Positions 19,680-29,893 of a DNA stretch of 64,000 bases are shown in pieces (the stretch's first letter is position 1; every line of letters begins with the position of its first letter). Location of the stretch: positions 1 to 64,000 of the forward strand of contig QHXI01000048.1 in assembly GCA_003222895.1 (NCBI GenBank), given 5' to 3'. The position numbers and the translations under genes are program-made. The notes beneath the pieces are model-generated. The model made no database searches and was not told the DNA's origin. It was given only the letters and a program-made list of their open reading frames with translations. The DNA comes from Acidobacteriota bacterium. GTDB lineage: Bacteria; Acidobacteriota; Blastocatellia; Pyrinomonadales; Pyrinomonadaceae.

Positions 19680-19831
19680 AATTGGAATTGGAAAACGCGA
19701 TAGACTATTGTGCCGACTAGAAAGCCGCGTAGCCGCGAAATATTTGTAGCACCAGAGTCGATATTATCTCTACGCCTGAGCAAAATGCTTCACGGATTTT
19801 GCTCAAGCCGCCAAATCAAAAACGGTGCTTC

Positions 19832-19870
19832 AACTATAAATATCTCGTGCCTACGGCACTCAAAAGATTC
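19832..19870. repeat. REP-like palindrome (ACTATAAATAT tail)
   Basis: AACTATAAATATCTCGTGCC followed by the palindrome GTGCCTACGGCAC. The same tail-palindrome order occurs near 52205 (AACTATAAATATTCCGCTCC). It lies in the 226-base spacer upstream of the VPS10-type gene, in which nothing else is recognised. Confidence 0.6.
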
Positions 19871-19905
19871 TTTCGCAGGCGCGGATAATGAGTTCACCCT
19901 TTTCC

Positions 19906-21273
<1,368 letters not shown>

Positions 21274-21374
21274 TTGGAGTGCGGTGGCAAGCGAAGCGCG
21301 ACACCGCTTTGGATCGCATTGACTATATGGATTGAAAGCGCCGTCGCCGCTTCGCTCTGCCGGCGCACTCCAAA
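21274..21374. repeat. Inverted-repeat element with TTTGGAGTGCG ends
   Basis: The spacer between radA and the ArsC-like gene starts TTGGAGTGCGGTGG and ends GCGCACTCCAAA, so the outer 10-11 bases pair, with internal GAAGCG/CGCTTC hairpins. It occupies the entire gap. Confidence 0.6.
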
Positions 21375-21722
21375 TTACAACAACGCTTTCACGTTTTCAG
21401 TCGGTCGTCCCAACACCGCGCGATCGCCACGCTCAACAATCGGTCGTTGCATCAGGTCGGGATGCTTCACCATCAGCGAAATGATCTCATCGTCGCTGAA
21501 ATCTTGCTTACCGAATTCGCGATAGATCGATTCGCCCGTACGCAGAAGTTCGCGCGGCTTGATTCGCATCTTCTCGATCAATTCGCGCAGCTTCTTTTCG
21601 CTCAGCGGCTCGAGATAATAATTCACTTTCGAAAAGTCGACTCCGCTCTCGCGCAGAAATCGATCCATCTCGCGGCACTTGGTGCAGGTTGGTTTTTCGT
21701 AAACGGTGATTTGATCTGACAT
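21375..21722 (-). CDS. ArsC/Spx-family thioredoxin-fold protein (arsenate reductase-like)
   Basis: About 115 residues: ITVYEKPTCTKCREMDRFL with an active-site CxxC, the YLEPLSEKKLRELIEKM region and the closing MVKHPDLMQRPIV, giving the ArsC/Spx fold. It may be an arsenate reductase or a YffB-like redox protein; neighbours do not decide. The start is placed at ATG 21720-21722 (MSDQITVYE); the frame runs on 21 codons further, but that stretch is the translated REP repeat upstream. Confidence 0.85.
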   Translation of the reverse strand: MSDQITVYEKPTCTKCREMDRFLRESGVDFSKVNYYLEPLSEKKLRELIEKMRIKPRELLRTGESIYREFGKQDFSDDEIISLMVKHPDLMQRPIVERGDRAVLGRPTENVKALL

Positions 21723-21726
21723 AAAG

Positions 21727-21957
21727 TAGCCTGCGGAGCAGGCGGAAGCGTAAAGCCTGGGGCGCAAGCCCCAGGGACGAGTCAAGAAAAATATTCTAAG
21801 CCCGCGACACGGGCGACAGCGATTCGGGCCGTGGACCTCATTAACTCACCTGAAAACATCACATCGCCCGCTTCGCGGGCTGATGACCTATTGTGATCCT
21901 AACCTGGAGTTCCGCTTCGCTTCACCAGGCTTTATGCTTCTGCCTGCTCCGCAGGCT
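21727..21957. repeat. Cluster of REP palindromes with a 33-base inverted repeat
   Basis: The arms 21728-21760 and 21925-21957 are near-perfect inverted copies (core AGCCTGCGGAGCAGGC). Between them are further small palindromes such as GGGGCGCAAGCCCC and GCCCGCTTCGCGGGC. The cluster fills the spacer between the dehydrogenase and ArsC-like genes. Confidence 0.75.
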
Positions 21958-21963
21958 CTCGCG

Positions 21964-23232
21964 TTACGGAAATATTCCTCGCACTCTCGTCGCTTCCGCC
22001 ACGCGATCGATCGCCAGAATGTAGGCGCCGGTGCGCATGTCTGTGCCGTAACGGCTTGCTGTCTGATGCACCTTTTGAAAAGCGTCGGTCATCGTGTCTT
22101 CGAGCGTTTGGTTGATCCTTTTCTCGCTCCAGAAAAACGAGTACTGATCCTGCACCCATTCGTAATAACTCACGGTCACGCCTCCGGCGTTCGCAAGGAT
22201 GTCGGGAATGAGCATGATCCCTTGATCTTCAAGAACGCGATCAGCAACCGGAGTTGTTGGGCCGTTAGCAAGTTCGGCAATGATCTTAGTTTTCACTTTG
22301 CCAACATTGGCCCCGGTGATGCTGTTTTCGAGCGCTGAAGGACAGAGAACATCGCATTCAACTTCCAGCACTTCGTCGGGCTCAATCTCTTTCACTCCTT
22401 TTATGCCTTGCAGCGTGCCGGTGGCCTCTTTATGTTTGAGCACCGCTTGAATGTCCAGACCGTTCTCGGCGTAAACGCCGCATTTCGAATCGCAAGCCGC
22501 GACGACGCGAGCGCCATCCTCGGCTACCAAGCGCGCGATGATCGAACCAGCATTGCCAAAACCCTGCACGGCAACGCGCGCATCTTTCAACTTTATTCCC
22601 TTTACCGCGCAGGCCGAGCGCAAAGCATAGAGCGCACCGCGTGCGGTTGCTTCATGACGACCCTGCGAGCCGCCGAGCGAAAGCGGTTTGCCGGTCACCA
22701 CGCCCAACTCAGTGTGACCGTGGACCATGGAAATCGTATCCATGATCCAAGCCATTGTTTGCGAATCGGTATAAACATCGGGCGCCGGAATATCGCGATC
22801 GGGACCAATGATCGGAGCAATCTCGAAAGCATAGCGCCGCGTCAATCGCTCGAGTTCATTCTTTGACATGCTCTTCGGATCGCAGATCACTCCGCCTTTC
22901 CCGCCGCCATAAGGAATCCCCACCGTCGCGCACTTCCAGGTCATCCATGACGCCAGCGCTTTTACTTCATCCAGAGTGACATTCGGGTGGTAACGAATGC
23001 CGCCTTTAGCCGGGCCACGCGCGATGTTGTGCTGCACGCGGTAGCCTTCGAAGACTTTCGTCTCGCCACCGTCCATTCGCACCGGAATCGAAACGATCAG
23101 TTGTCGCTTGGCGTTGCGCAGAACGTTGCGCAGCGATTGATCCAGCTCGAGATAGTCCGCCGCACGATCGAATTGCTGCTTGGCAATCTCAAATGGATTG
23201 AGTTCCTCTTTGGGCGCAGTAGCTGTAGCCAT
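21964..23232 (-). CDS. gdhA: Glu/Leu/Phe/Val dehydrogenase (glutamate dehydrogenase)
   Basis: A 422-residue hexameric-type glutamate dehydrogenase interconverting glutamate and 2-oxoglutarate plus ammonia. Family blocks: GPAKGGIRYHPNV, the lysine motif PYGGGKGGV, PAPDVYTDSQTMAW and the NAD-binding GFGNAGS. ATG at 23230-23232 has a strong GGAGG six bases upstream. Size and order match the NAD-preferring GudB/RocG class, but cofactor preference is not proven. Confidence 0.93.
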   Translation of the reverse strand: MATATAPKEELNPFEIAKQQFDRAADYLELDQSLRNVLRNAKRQLIVSIPVRMDGGETKVFEGYRVQHNIARGPAKGGIRYHPNVTLDEVKALASWMTWKCATVGIPYGGGKGGVICDPKSMSKNELERLTRRYAFEIAPIIGPDRDIPAPDVYTDSQTMAWIMDTISMVHGHTELGVVTGKPLSLGGSQGRHEATARGALYALRSACAVKGIKLKDARVAVQGFGNAGSIIARLVAEDGARVVAACDSKCGVYAENGLDIQAVLKHKEATGTLQGIKGVKEIEPDEVLEVECDVLCPSALENSITGANVGKVKTKIIAELANGPTTPVADRVLEDQGIMLIPDILANAGGVTVSYYEWVQDQYSFFWSEKRINQTLEDTMTDAFQKVHQTASRYGTDMRTGAYILAIDRVAEATRVRGIFP

Positions 23233-23325
23233 GATTCCTCCTGGTTCGATGTAGGGTAGGAAAGCGGCGATATCCTAATGGAAAGTCGCGAAAGTCTCAA
23301 AGGCGGAGGGGAAAAGATTATCTAC

Positions 23326-23500
23326 CATTTGAGATTTGTCATTTTTTGATTTGCTTGAGAAGTCCGCGCGTAAGCAAGGGCTTCGCTCAAGGAGTTCATG
23401 ATGAAGGGATCGCGACGTTGCCCTCCCAAACGGTCGGGCTTCTGACACTCGCTAGCGGACCCAATAAACAAATGAAAGATGTCCAATGACAAATGGCAAT
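23326..23500. repeat. Degenerate ATTTG/CAAAT inverted-repeat stretch plus REP fragment
   Basis: The left part CATTTGAGATTTGTCATTTT and right part CCAATGACAAATGGCAAT form an imperfect inverted pair of short tandem units, recalling the ends of the elements at 8061 and 10031, with only about 120 bases inside. The inside holds CGGTCGGGCTTCTGACACTC, which also occurs near 58850. No gene is seen in 23233-23598. Confidence 0.4.
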
Positions 23501-23598
23501 TAATCCTTTTTAGCCCTCAGGAACAATATCTCGTCTTCTTTGTCTAACGGCATAGCTTCTCGACCCGAATGGCACCGGCAAAACAGAGAGGAGCTAAG

Positions 23599-24405
23599 AT
23601 GTTTACCAACTTAATCGAATCTCAGTCGCATGCGCGAGAGTTCAAGCGTCGCAGTTCGTTCTTTCTAATCACCGTCGCAGCTTACGCGGTGATTCTGTTC
23701 GCCGCCGGCATCGTCAGCGTTTACGCCTACGATGCGCAATTGGAAGCGCAGACGAATGACTTGGAATTGCTGAATTGGGTTCCGCCCATTACGCGCGAAG
23801 CGCCGAAGCCGATTCGCGAAAATCATCCGCAACCGCTCCATCGAGCACCTCCGAGCGCGCCGGTTGACCGGCGTATCGACGTTCCAATCAGGACGGAAGC
23901 TGTTGCTTCAACGAACGATCCGACAAAAGTCCCAGCCATCGTTGGCACTGCGGGCTTGCCTATTCCTCCCGTAACCGGACCATTTCGATTGGGTGATCGA
24001 AATGTGGATCCGCCGGCGCTGCCAAATAGCTCGGACGCATGCGTCACCTGTAACACAGAGCCGCCGCGCGTAAAAGTTGAAGACAAACCGCCTGAACCGG
24101 TCCCGGCAAAACCGCCGACTACACAGAGAGTCCCTTCGAGTGTGTTGATTTCTAAAGTGATCAGTTTGCCACAGCCGACCTATCCGGTGATGGCTAAACA
24201 AACAGGGACACACGGCTCGGTAACTGTACAGATTCTGGTGGATGAACAAGGGAAAGTGATTTCGGCACAGACTGTATCGGGGCATCCGTTTCTTAGCGTG
24301 GCTGCCAAGGAAGCCGCGCTGCGGGCACGCTTTACGCCGACGATTCTGAATGGAGTACCAGTTAAGATTCAGGGAGTGATTACTTACAATTTTGTGATGC
24401 AGTGA
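23599..24405 (+). CDS. TonB-family energy transducer
   Basis: About 268 residues: one N-terminal membrane helix (about 20-40, SSFFLITVAAYAVILFAAGI), a long proline-rich periplasmic stretch (70-180) and a C-terminal TonB domain (VISLPQPTYPVMAKQTGTHG onward, ending VITYNFVMQ). It would couple inner-membrane energy to outer-membrane receptors. No ExbB/ExbD is nearby. The ATG at 23599 is preceded by GAGAGGAG; an upstream ATG at 23569 is possible but unsupported. Confidence 0.85.
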   Translation: MFTNLIESQSHAREFKRRSSFFLITVAAYAVILFAAGIVSVYAYDAQLEAQTNDLELLNWVPPITREAPKPIRENHPQPLHRAPPSAPVDRRIDVPIRTEAVASTNDPTKVPAIVGTAGLPIPPVTGPFRLGDRNVDPPALPNSSDACVTCNTEPPRVKVEDKPPEPVPAKPPTTQRVPSSVLISKVISLPQPTYPVMAKQTGTHGSVTVQILVDEQGKVISAQTVSGHPFLSVAAKEAALRARFTPTILNGVPVKIQGVITYNFVMQ

Positions 24406-24434
24406 GAAAGTTAATGTGACAAGCGACGCCAGTC

Positions 24435-25565
24435 CTATTCTAGTCTTCTGTGATCGATGCGCGCTGAGGACTGTCGTCGCCGCCAGAATACTGCGTCAGC
24501 CCAGTTCTGCGGGACGCCGTATATTCGCAACCGTTGTTCTAGATAATCATTAAATCGCGCAGTGGCCTGTTGCATCCAAACCGGAATTGTCCGGAAGTCA
24601 GGTTGTCCGCCAATCAGCCATTGCGCAATCTCGACTCCCGAATTTAGAGCGGCGACCACCCCGCGTCCACAAAGCGGATCAAGGGCCATTAACGCGTCCC
24701 CTGCGGCAACGCAGCCTTGAGAGATAGCGATCTTTCGAATACTCGATCTGGCGTCGAATGTTTTCCAGCAATGCATATTCAACTGATCTTCAAGAAATGG
24801 ACAGCGTTCCCGCGTTTGGTAACTCATGTACAACTGAGTCTTGAGGAAAGCGGCGATATTTGATCTTCCCGGTGGCAATAGATCGGCGTCGGTAAAGAAA
24901 ATCGCCAGGCCCTTATCGCCTGGAAGAAAGACTGAGTACCACCAGCCGTGCTGTGCCGACTCTACCAGCGCCGAACTGCTGGGCCGAAACGATGAAGTAT
25001 CGTCGCAGAGAATAGCCAGCCCCACCAATCGGTCCAGCCAAAGTCTTGAGCCGTGCGTTGAGAATTGCGACTTTGAAGTTCTGCCGGTAGCCTCTACTAC
25101 GATCGGCGCGGTCGCCGGCAAGGCGGCCTGACCAGAGACAATCGAGAAATGCCAACGTCCGGCTCGACGATCAACTCCCCTTAACCGCGAGTTTCGAAAC
25201 AAAGAGACTCCTGCTGCACCCGCATTTTCAAAGAGCGCTCGATCGAAAGCCCGACGGTCGACGCACCAACCTCGACCATGGGGATTGAGGATGCTGGGAC
25301 GACTTTGGATCGTCGAGTCTTTCCAAACCGAGGCTACGCCATCAGATTGAAGGCCCCAGTCAGCGACTCCGTTCAGGGAGATTCCCAAACACGCCAACAC
25401 TGAACTGATGGAGGCTTCAAGGGTCTCTCCGATTCGGAACCTGGCGAAATTACTAGCCTCGACGATCGCCGCGCGGGCACCGGATCGAGCAAGCAAAGTT
25501 GCACAGGCGCTGCCCGCAGGTCCACCACCAACTATCAAGACGTCGAAATCAGTTCCCCGTTGCAT
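24435..25565 (-). CDS. lodB: LodB-like FAD-dependent oxidoreductase (CTQ maturation)
   Basis: A 376-residue flavoprotein with the dinucleotide motif VLIVGGGPAGSACATLLARSG at the N-terminus and the FRIGETL segment typical of halogenase/geranylgeranyl reductase-like monooxygenases; GDALMALDPLCGRG is the second FAD motif. It begins three bases after the stop of a LodA-like gene. In Marinomonas the flavoprotein LodB is required to form the cysteine tryptophylquinone of LodA, so the same role is inferred here. Confidence 0.82.
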   Translation of the reverse strand: MQRGTDFDVLIVGGGPAGSACATLLARSGARAAIVEASNFARFRIGETLEASISSVLACLGISLNGVADWGLQSDGVASVWKDSTIQSRPSILNPHGRGWCVDRRAFDRALFENAGAAGVSLFRNSRLRGVDRRAGRWHFSIVSGQAALPATAPIVVEATGRTSKSQFSTHGSRLWLDRLVGLAILCDDTSSFRPSSSALVESAQHGWWYSVFLPGDKGLAIFFTDADLLPPGRSNIAAFLKTQLYMSYQTRERCPFLEDQLNMHCWKTFDARSSIRKIAISQGCVAAGDALMALDPLCGRGVVAALNSGVEIAQWLIGGQPDFRTIPVWMQQATARFNDYLEQRLRIYGVPQNWADAVFWRRRQSSARIDHRRLE

Positions 25566-25568
25566 GCT

Positions 25569-27014
25569 TCATACAAATTGGATGGTCGGGGCGCGCTGAT
25601 CCTCGGCAAAGACAATGTTTCCCTGGGCATCCCGTTGGGCTGTGATGAAGCCCAATCTCGAAAAATTATTGATCATGCCGATATGGCTGCTGACTCCACG
25701 TTCCCAGCGAACTGTTGTCGTCGCATTTGGATTGGCACGAACGTCGTCGGGGCGTTGTGACGGCCACCAGCCGCGGAGGCAATCGTTGAAGTCGGCCTGC
25801 CAAGGCACCGCCATGAGGGACGTCAGATCTCCTGGCTGGGCTTGGCCGTGATCCAGACGGAAATCGAATGGGGTGCTGTAAAGAGTAGGATCCTTTGCGA
25901 GGATGCCCCCTTCGATTCCAGGGAAAAAACCCTGGCCGACAGTCGAATCAAGCGCAGCACGAGTTAGTCCATCAGCGGTCACGTTATTTCCGGGTTGCGG
26001 GACGCCAGTCCAATCGGAAAGAAAGTTTCCCGCCTCCCACTTGTCCAAGTAGGACTTCTGCAGGCTCGTCAGCGAGTAGTCCGAAAGCACTGATTCAATA
26101 TTCCGTACCGCGTCCGCACTATTAGTGCGCAGTTGGCTTGCCGCCCCAGAGGTGTCAGCCAACACAGGCCAATTGTCACTAACATCGCTCCAGGTTGGCT
26201 TGTTATTTACCCAACGAAGCTGGCGAGTGCGCTGCAAGACTGGAAAGACGTGATTGGTGAAAGAAACATGCGCCGGCGGCTGAACCCCGAAATTATCGAC
26301 CGCAACTTGCAGGATGATGTCATACAGCGTAACCACGCCTTGGATTGCCGGCGCGAAATCCGGTGGCGCCACGATCACCCAAGCAGGTGCGATGTTGGCG
26401 ATCGTGGTCCCATCTGATAAGCGAATACGCGCCGTGATTGGACCGTCTGAAACGTCATCATGCCAACCCGGGTTTGTATAAAAATCCGGAAGTGGCGCGG
26501 TGTTTGGTGATGAAGAAAAGCCGAATCCCCCCAAGACCAACAAGTTTTGCTGCTGGTCTGTACGGATTTCGCCGAGAGGCACGCGGCGATTTAGGAATTC
26601 ACCTGTGTCGAATTTCACCGCAGCGGCATTGGCGCCGGCGATTGTTTGCGCTTTCGGATCGATCAGCCGATCCGCCGAGTTAGGAACCGGTTGTGGGCGG
26701 GTAGGCTGCGCGGGAGGCACAGATCCCCTTATGACCGCGCCTTTCTTATTGACGAGATGAACGGTCCACTCCACGGTTGCGCCTGCCGGCAGATTTATAG
26801 GGCGCGGAGCGGTGTTGGCATCCGGAATTTCAAAAATGCGGAACCGGGCGGCTTGCCGCTTAATCTGATCTTCATCAACCTTGTATTCTTGAACTGGCGT
26901 CTGCCCGTCAGATTCGAACCCCGGATGTCCAGGGATCTCCGGCCCTATGTAAAATTGGTTCAAATCATTTCCAATTCGTGCAATGCCAATTGGGGGATAA
27001 ATCTGATATTGCAT
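25569..27014 (-). CDS. LodA/GoxA-like cysteine-tryptophylquinone oxidase
   Basis: About 481 residues, well short of the roughly 700-800 of characterised LodA and GoxA. The N-terminus YPPIGIARIGND and the C-terminal MAVPWQADFNDC / WWPSQRPDD blocks are hallmarks of the family. C412 is the expected cofactor cysteine; candidate partner tryptophans are W416/W417 and W437. ATG at 27012-27014 is chosen because AGGAG precedes it; the frame extends 54 codons upstream through the previous gene's end. Known members oxidise the epsilon amine of lysine or glycine; the substrate here is unknown. Confidence 0.85.
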   Translation of the reverse strand: MQYQIYPPIGIARIGNDLNQFYIGPEIPGHPGFESDGQTPVQEYKVDEDQIKRQAARFRIFEIPDANTAPRPINLPAGATVEWTVHLVNKKGAVIRGSVPPAQPTRPQPVPNSADRLIDPKAQTIAGANAAAVKFDTGEFLNRRVPLGEIRTDQQQNLLVLGGFGFSSSPNTAPLPDFYTNPGWHDDVSDGPITARIRLSDGTTIANIAPAWVIVAPPDFAPAIQGVVTLYDIILQVAVDNFGVQPPAHVSFTNHVFPVLQRTRQLRWVNNKPTWSDVSDNWPVLADTSGAASQLRTNSADAVRNIESVLSDYSLTSLQKSYLDKWEAGNFLSDWTGVPQPGNNVTADGLTRAALDSTVGQGFFPGIEGGILAKDPTLYSTPFDFRLDHGQAQPGDLTSLMAVPWQADFNDCLRGWWPSQRPDDVRANPNATTTVRWERGVSSHIGMINNFSRLGFITAQRDAQGNIVFAEDQRAPTIQFV

Positions 27015-27058
27015 TTCGTGCTCCTTTCGAATCGTGTAATCGTTAAGCTGATTGACCC

Positions 27059-28636
27059 TCACGGTTGTAATTGCGCCAATAGATCCAAAAACTCTTTGAG
27101 GTTTCCAGTGGGTACTCCTGTCCCATGAGTTTGATCGATTTCCAGACCAGGAAAAATTCGATCTTGCGGCATCCACTTCTCCGATTGACTGATGTTCACA
27201 ACTCGGCCGGGAATCTGTCCCCGATATCCTGATACAGCTTCCCGATCAAAGACGTTGTAGACCACCGAACTATGGCAGCGGTAACAGTACCGATTGAGGT
27301 AATAAAGAATCTTGCGATGCGACTGGTCACCAGGCTCCCACAATTGATTTCCAAACCCTCGCTGATAGGGCGGCACATGCGCGGTCCCGGAGTTTCCAGG
27401 GCTGTGCAGGTTAAGCCACTTGTTAACTGCATTGAGCTGAAAATTATCAGGATCACTTATTCGTTGGTTCTGGTCTCGAATATCCTCGTTGAGGAGCCTA
27501 ATAACATCGAAGGCTTTCTGGAATTTTCCAGGATCCCTTGCTCCATCGAAGATTACGTCATAGGGCGCACTCGCCAGCGCCGTGAAATCTTCCTCCTTAA
27601 ACTTCGGGTCGCTTAGGCCGTAATCCGGCGTTACGCGATCAATCCAGTGATCGGTATCGAGATAGTTTGCCTTTCCGCGGCTCTTGTCTGCCCCGTGGCA
27701 CTGAAGGCACGAATCCGGTACGAAATAATCCTTCGGCGCCAGGTTCGTTTCTGGATCTCGTCCATCGAATGTGGCCTGTAAACTGAATGAGATTTTTCCG
27801 TCGTCCGCAAAATTGCCGTTGGCATCCTTGATGGGCTGGCCGGTATTCTTGTCGATCTTAATCAATTCGCTATAGGCAAAGAAGTACGCGGCTCGTTTTG
27901 CGGGGCTGAATTCTCCTTCCTTTCGGGTCACAATTACCTGATTGAATCTCGAGACGTTCCGATCAATGTCAAATGGATTTCCGGCAACCGTTTTTTCAAA
28001 AATATTTTGCAGAAACAGTAGCAGGTCCATTCCATTCTTCGCCGCCAGCGAACCGGCTTTGGCTTTTAACCGAACCAACTTTCGCCAGCCGAAACCACTC
28101 GCTGGAATGAGTGTTGGTTCCGTCGCTACCGCAGTGATTTTCGGCGCGAAAAATCGCGTGGCCAGAATGTCGCCTGGGGGGGAGAGTTTCATGATCTCAT
28201 CTGAGGACAGGCGATGCAGATCTTTTGGTGTGACGCCGGGATAACCAAAATACTCAAGCAAATCCTTGATTGACGAGCCCAGGATCGTGTCAGGCGTGAG
28301 AAATCCAATTTGCGGCGAGACCGTTTGCCGATAATAGTTTTTGGCCCCGTCTTCATTTCCCTCCACAACTTGAAACCTTACTAACTGGAAAGCGGATCCG
28401 TTAATGCTCCGCCGGACATGGGCCAGTGGTAGTTCTGCCGGATTCAAGCCCGCCTTCATGGGAGTAGGTGAAGGCTGACCACCGGAACCTCGAGTTGAGC
28501 GATCTCGACGAAGGCACCAAAACAGAAGGATGATTACGACCAGCAACAAAGTGCAGGCAAGAATCAGAAGGAGGCGATCTTTCGGACCGAAAGGTTTGTA
28601 GCCACGTTCGGGTTCGGGCTTATCGTTGTAAGTCAT
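27059..28636 (-). CDS. Membrane-anchored diheme cytochrome c-like protein
   Basis: A 525-residue protein with one N-terminal membrane helix (about 24-42) after a short basic cytosolic tail, then a large periplasmic part. Two heme-attachment motifs are visible: CLQCH (about residue 310) and CYRCH (about 450). No close named family is recognised. Its stop is 45 bases before the LodA-like start, so the genes are probably co-transcribed. It may accept electrons from the CTQ enzyme, or act in its maturation as MauG-type diheme proteins do for tryptophan tryptophylquinone. Confidence 0.78.
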   Translation of the reverse strand: MTYNDKPEPERGYKPFGPKDRLLLILACTLLLVVIILLFWCLRRDRSTRGSGGQPSPTPMKAGLNPAELPLAHVRRSINGSAFQLVRFQVVEGNEDGAKNYYRQTVSPQIGFLTPDTILGSSIKDLLEYFGYPGVTPKDLHRLSSDEIMKLSPPGDILATRFFAPKITAVATEPTLIPASGFGWRKLVRLKAKAGSLAAKNGMDLLLFLQNIFEKTVAGNPFDIDRNVSRFNQVIVTRKEGEFSPAKRAAYFFAYSELIKIDKNTGQPIKDANGNFADDGKISFSLQATFDGRDPETNLAPKDYFVPDSCLQCHGADKSRGKANYLDTDHWIDRVTPDYGLSDPKFKEEDFTALASAPYDVIFDGARDPGKFQKAFDVIRLLNEDIRDQNQRISDPDNFQLNAVNKWLNLHSPGNSGTAHVPPYQRGFGNQLWEPGDQSHRKILYYLNRYCYRCHSSVVYNVFDREAVSGYRGQIPGRVVNISQSEKWMPQDRIFPGLEIDQTHGTGVPTGNLKEFLDLLAQLQP

Positions 28637-28677
28637 AATCGCTGCTTCCTTTCAATCCGAACTCAGGCGAGAGGATC

Positions 28678-29397
28678 TCAAGTGACGATTTGAGCGTCAA
28701 AACGATCCAAGATCGGCCGTAGCGGACTAACGAACGTGCGAGGTCCCGCACCTCCGATTATTAATCCGATCGGACTACTGCTTAACGCATCAACTACCAG
28801 AGCGCCAGAGTCTCCGCCTACCGAGAAGTCGCCTTCTCCGCATCCGGTAATCTGAACCACGTTCTGGAACAGGTACTCCTCGCCATCAAACGTGAAAGTA
28901 GTTTCTGCCGCTACATCAGTAACGACGCCCAGCGTGTGCCCGGTGCCCGCACCGTATTTTCTTACGCTTTGAAAAAGTACCGGCTCCATCACCGCGGAGC
29001 GCACTTGTCCAATTACCGGCAACACCGGCTCGATGTCGGCCTTGCGGTTAACCCGCGCAATGGCCGCATCAAAACGATTCGGCACGCCATCAGGCTTGAG
29101 AGGTTCGAAGTCCGTGAGTGTCGCGATCGGGGTTGCCGAGCCGTCTGGTGCAGCGGGTTCCACGATCTGGTCCCCTGGCGTCGCGACGCCATTCGGCGAG
29201 AGAACATGTGACGCCGACAAAATGAACCATGCTTCATCCGCAGAACGTGAGACGATACAACCCAGCGATCCGGCTTTGCCGCTGACATGACTGATGGAAG
29301 CTGCCAAAGCCACCGGCCGGGCCTGAAGCCTCAATCCGCCAATCGGAATCAAGATCGCCAGTGAAAGCTTGCTTAGTCTCTTTGGCACCGAATCCAA
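28678..29397 (-). CDS. Trypsin-like serine peptidase domain (likely frameshifted gene)
   Basis: The catalytic triad of an S1-like peptidase is visible: His in LSASHVLSP, Asp in FDAAIARV and Ser in VGGDSGALVV. The first codons of this frame (MDSVPKRLSKL) are an out-of-frame reading of NVIGIGFGAKETK in the upstream frame, so the annotated ATG is not a natural start; the true N-terminus is in 29340-29575. Proteins of this type usually carry about 50 more residues between the two parts. The gene heads the LodA-like cluster. Confidence 0.65.
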   Translation of the reverse strand: MDSVPKRLSKLSLAILIPIGGLRLQARPVALAASISHVSGKAGSLGCIVSRSADEAWFILSASHVLSPNGVATPGDQIVEPAAPDGSATPIATLTDFEPLKPDGVPNRFDAAIARVNRKADIEPVLPVIGQVRSAVMEPVLFQSVRKYGAGTGHTLGVVTDVAAETTFTFDGEEYLFQNVVQITGCGEGDFSVGGDSGALVVDALSSSPIGLIIGGAGPRTFVSPLRPILDRFDAQIVT

Positions 29398-29575
29398 TGC
29401 CGATCACGTTTGCTGCTCGGAGGAGTTGACGGGCGGACTGAAATGCCGCTGACAACCGCAAAGGCCGTTGCGAGACATTCGTTTGTGCCAGCAGCTGCGT
29501 CAGGACTTCTCTATTATGATGCCTCACCCCACATAGCGAGTCGGGCGAGACCTTTAAGCTTTTGAAGTTCACCAT
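29340..29575 (-). pseudogene. N-terminal fragment of the trypsin-like peptidase, separated by a frameshift
   Basis: Starts at ATG 29573-29575 (MVNFKSLKVSPD). It carries RQLLRAANVIGIGFGAKETK and TGDL, the short N-terminal domain that precedes trypsin-like domains in a family with sequences like NVVGVGxGxK. The family would continue 'TGxLAIxI'; here the LAILI part is in the other frame, showing an indel near 29355-29365, probably with loss of some codons. A sequencing or assembly error could also explain it. Confidence 0.55.
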
Positions 29576-29893
29576 CGTCGCGTGGTTAGTTCCTTCCGAA
29601 CCAAAGCTCGCGCTGCCAGCGAGATTGAAAGTCGTTCTCGCAAACTCTCACACTGTCCCTCTTTCGCCTTCCGCCATCGTTATCCCTAACTAATTATTAA
29701 CGCCCCGAGCGACGCCAGGAACTATCAACTTTGGGCCATTCTCGAATGACACTCTGATGAATCAAACGGGATCGCACCATACCCGCTGAACAGCTTGAGA
29801 GTGCAGGCGCAAAATCCACGCTTTGAAACTATTGCGGATGCTTGTGAATCGGAATTTTGGTTGGGACAAAAGGCGACGTCGACAATCGTTACT
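29576..29893. other. Spacer of about 320 bases with no supported gene
   Basis: Open frames here overlap the ligase end and have no family features. It should hold the promoter of the LodA-like cluster (reading minus) and the end of the ligase transcript; no clear -35/-10 pair or terminator is seen. Confidence 0.4.
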
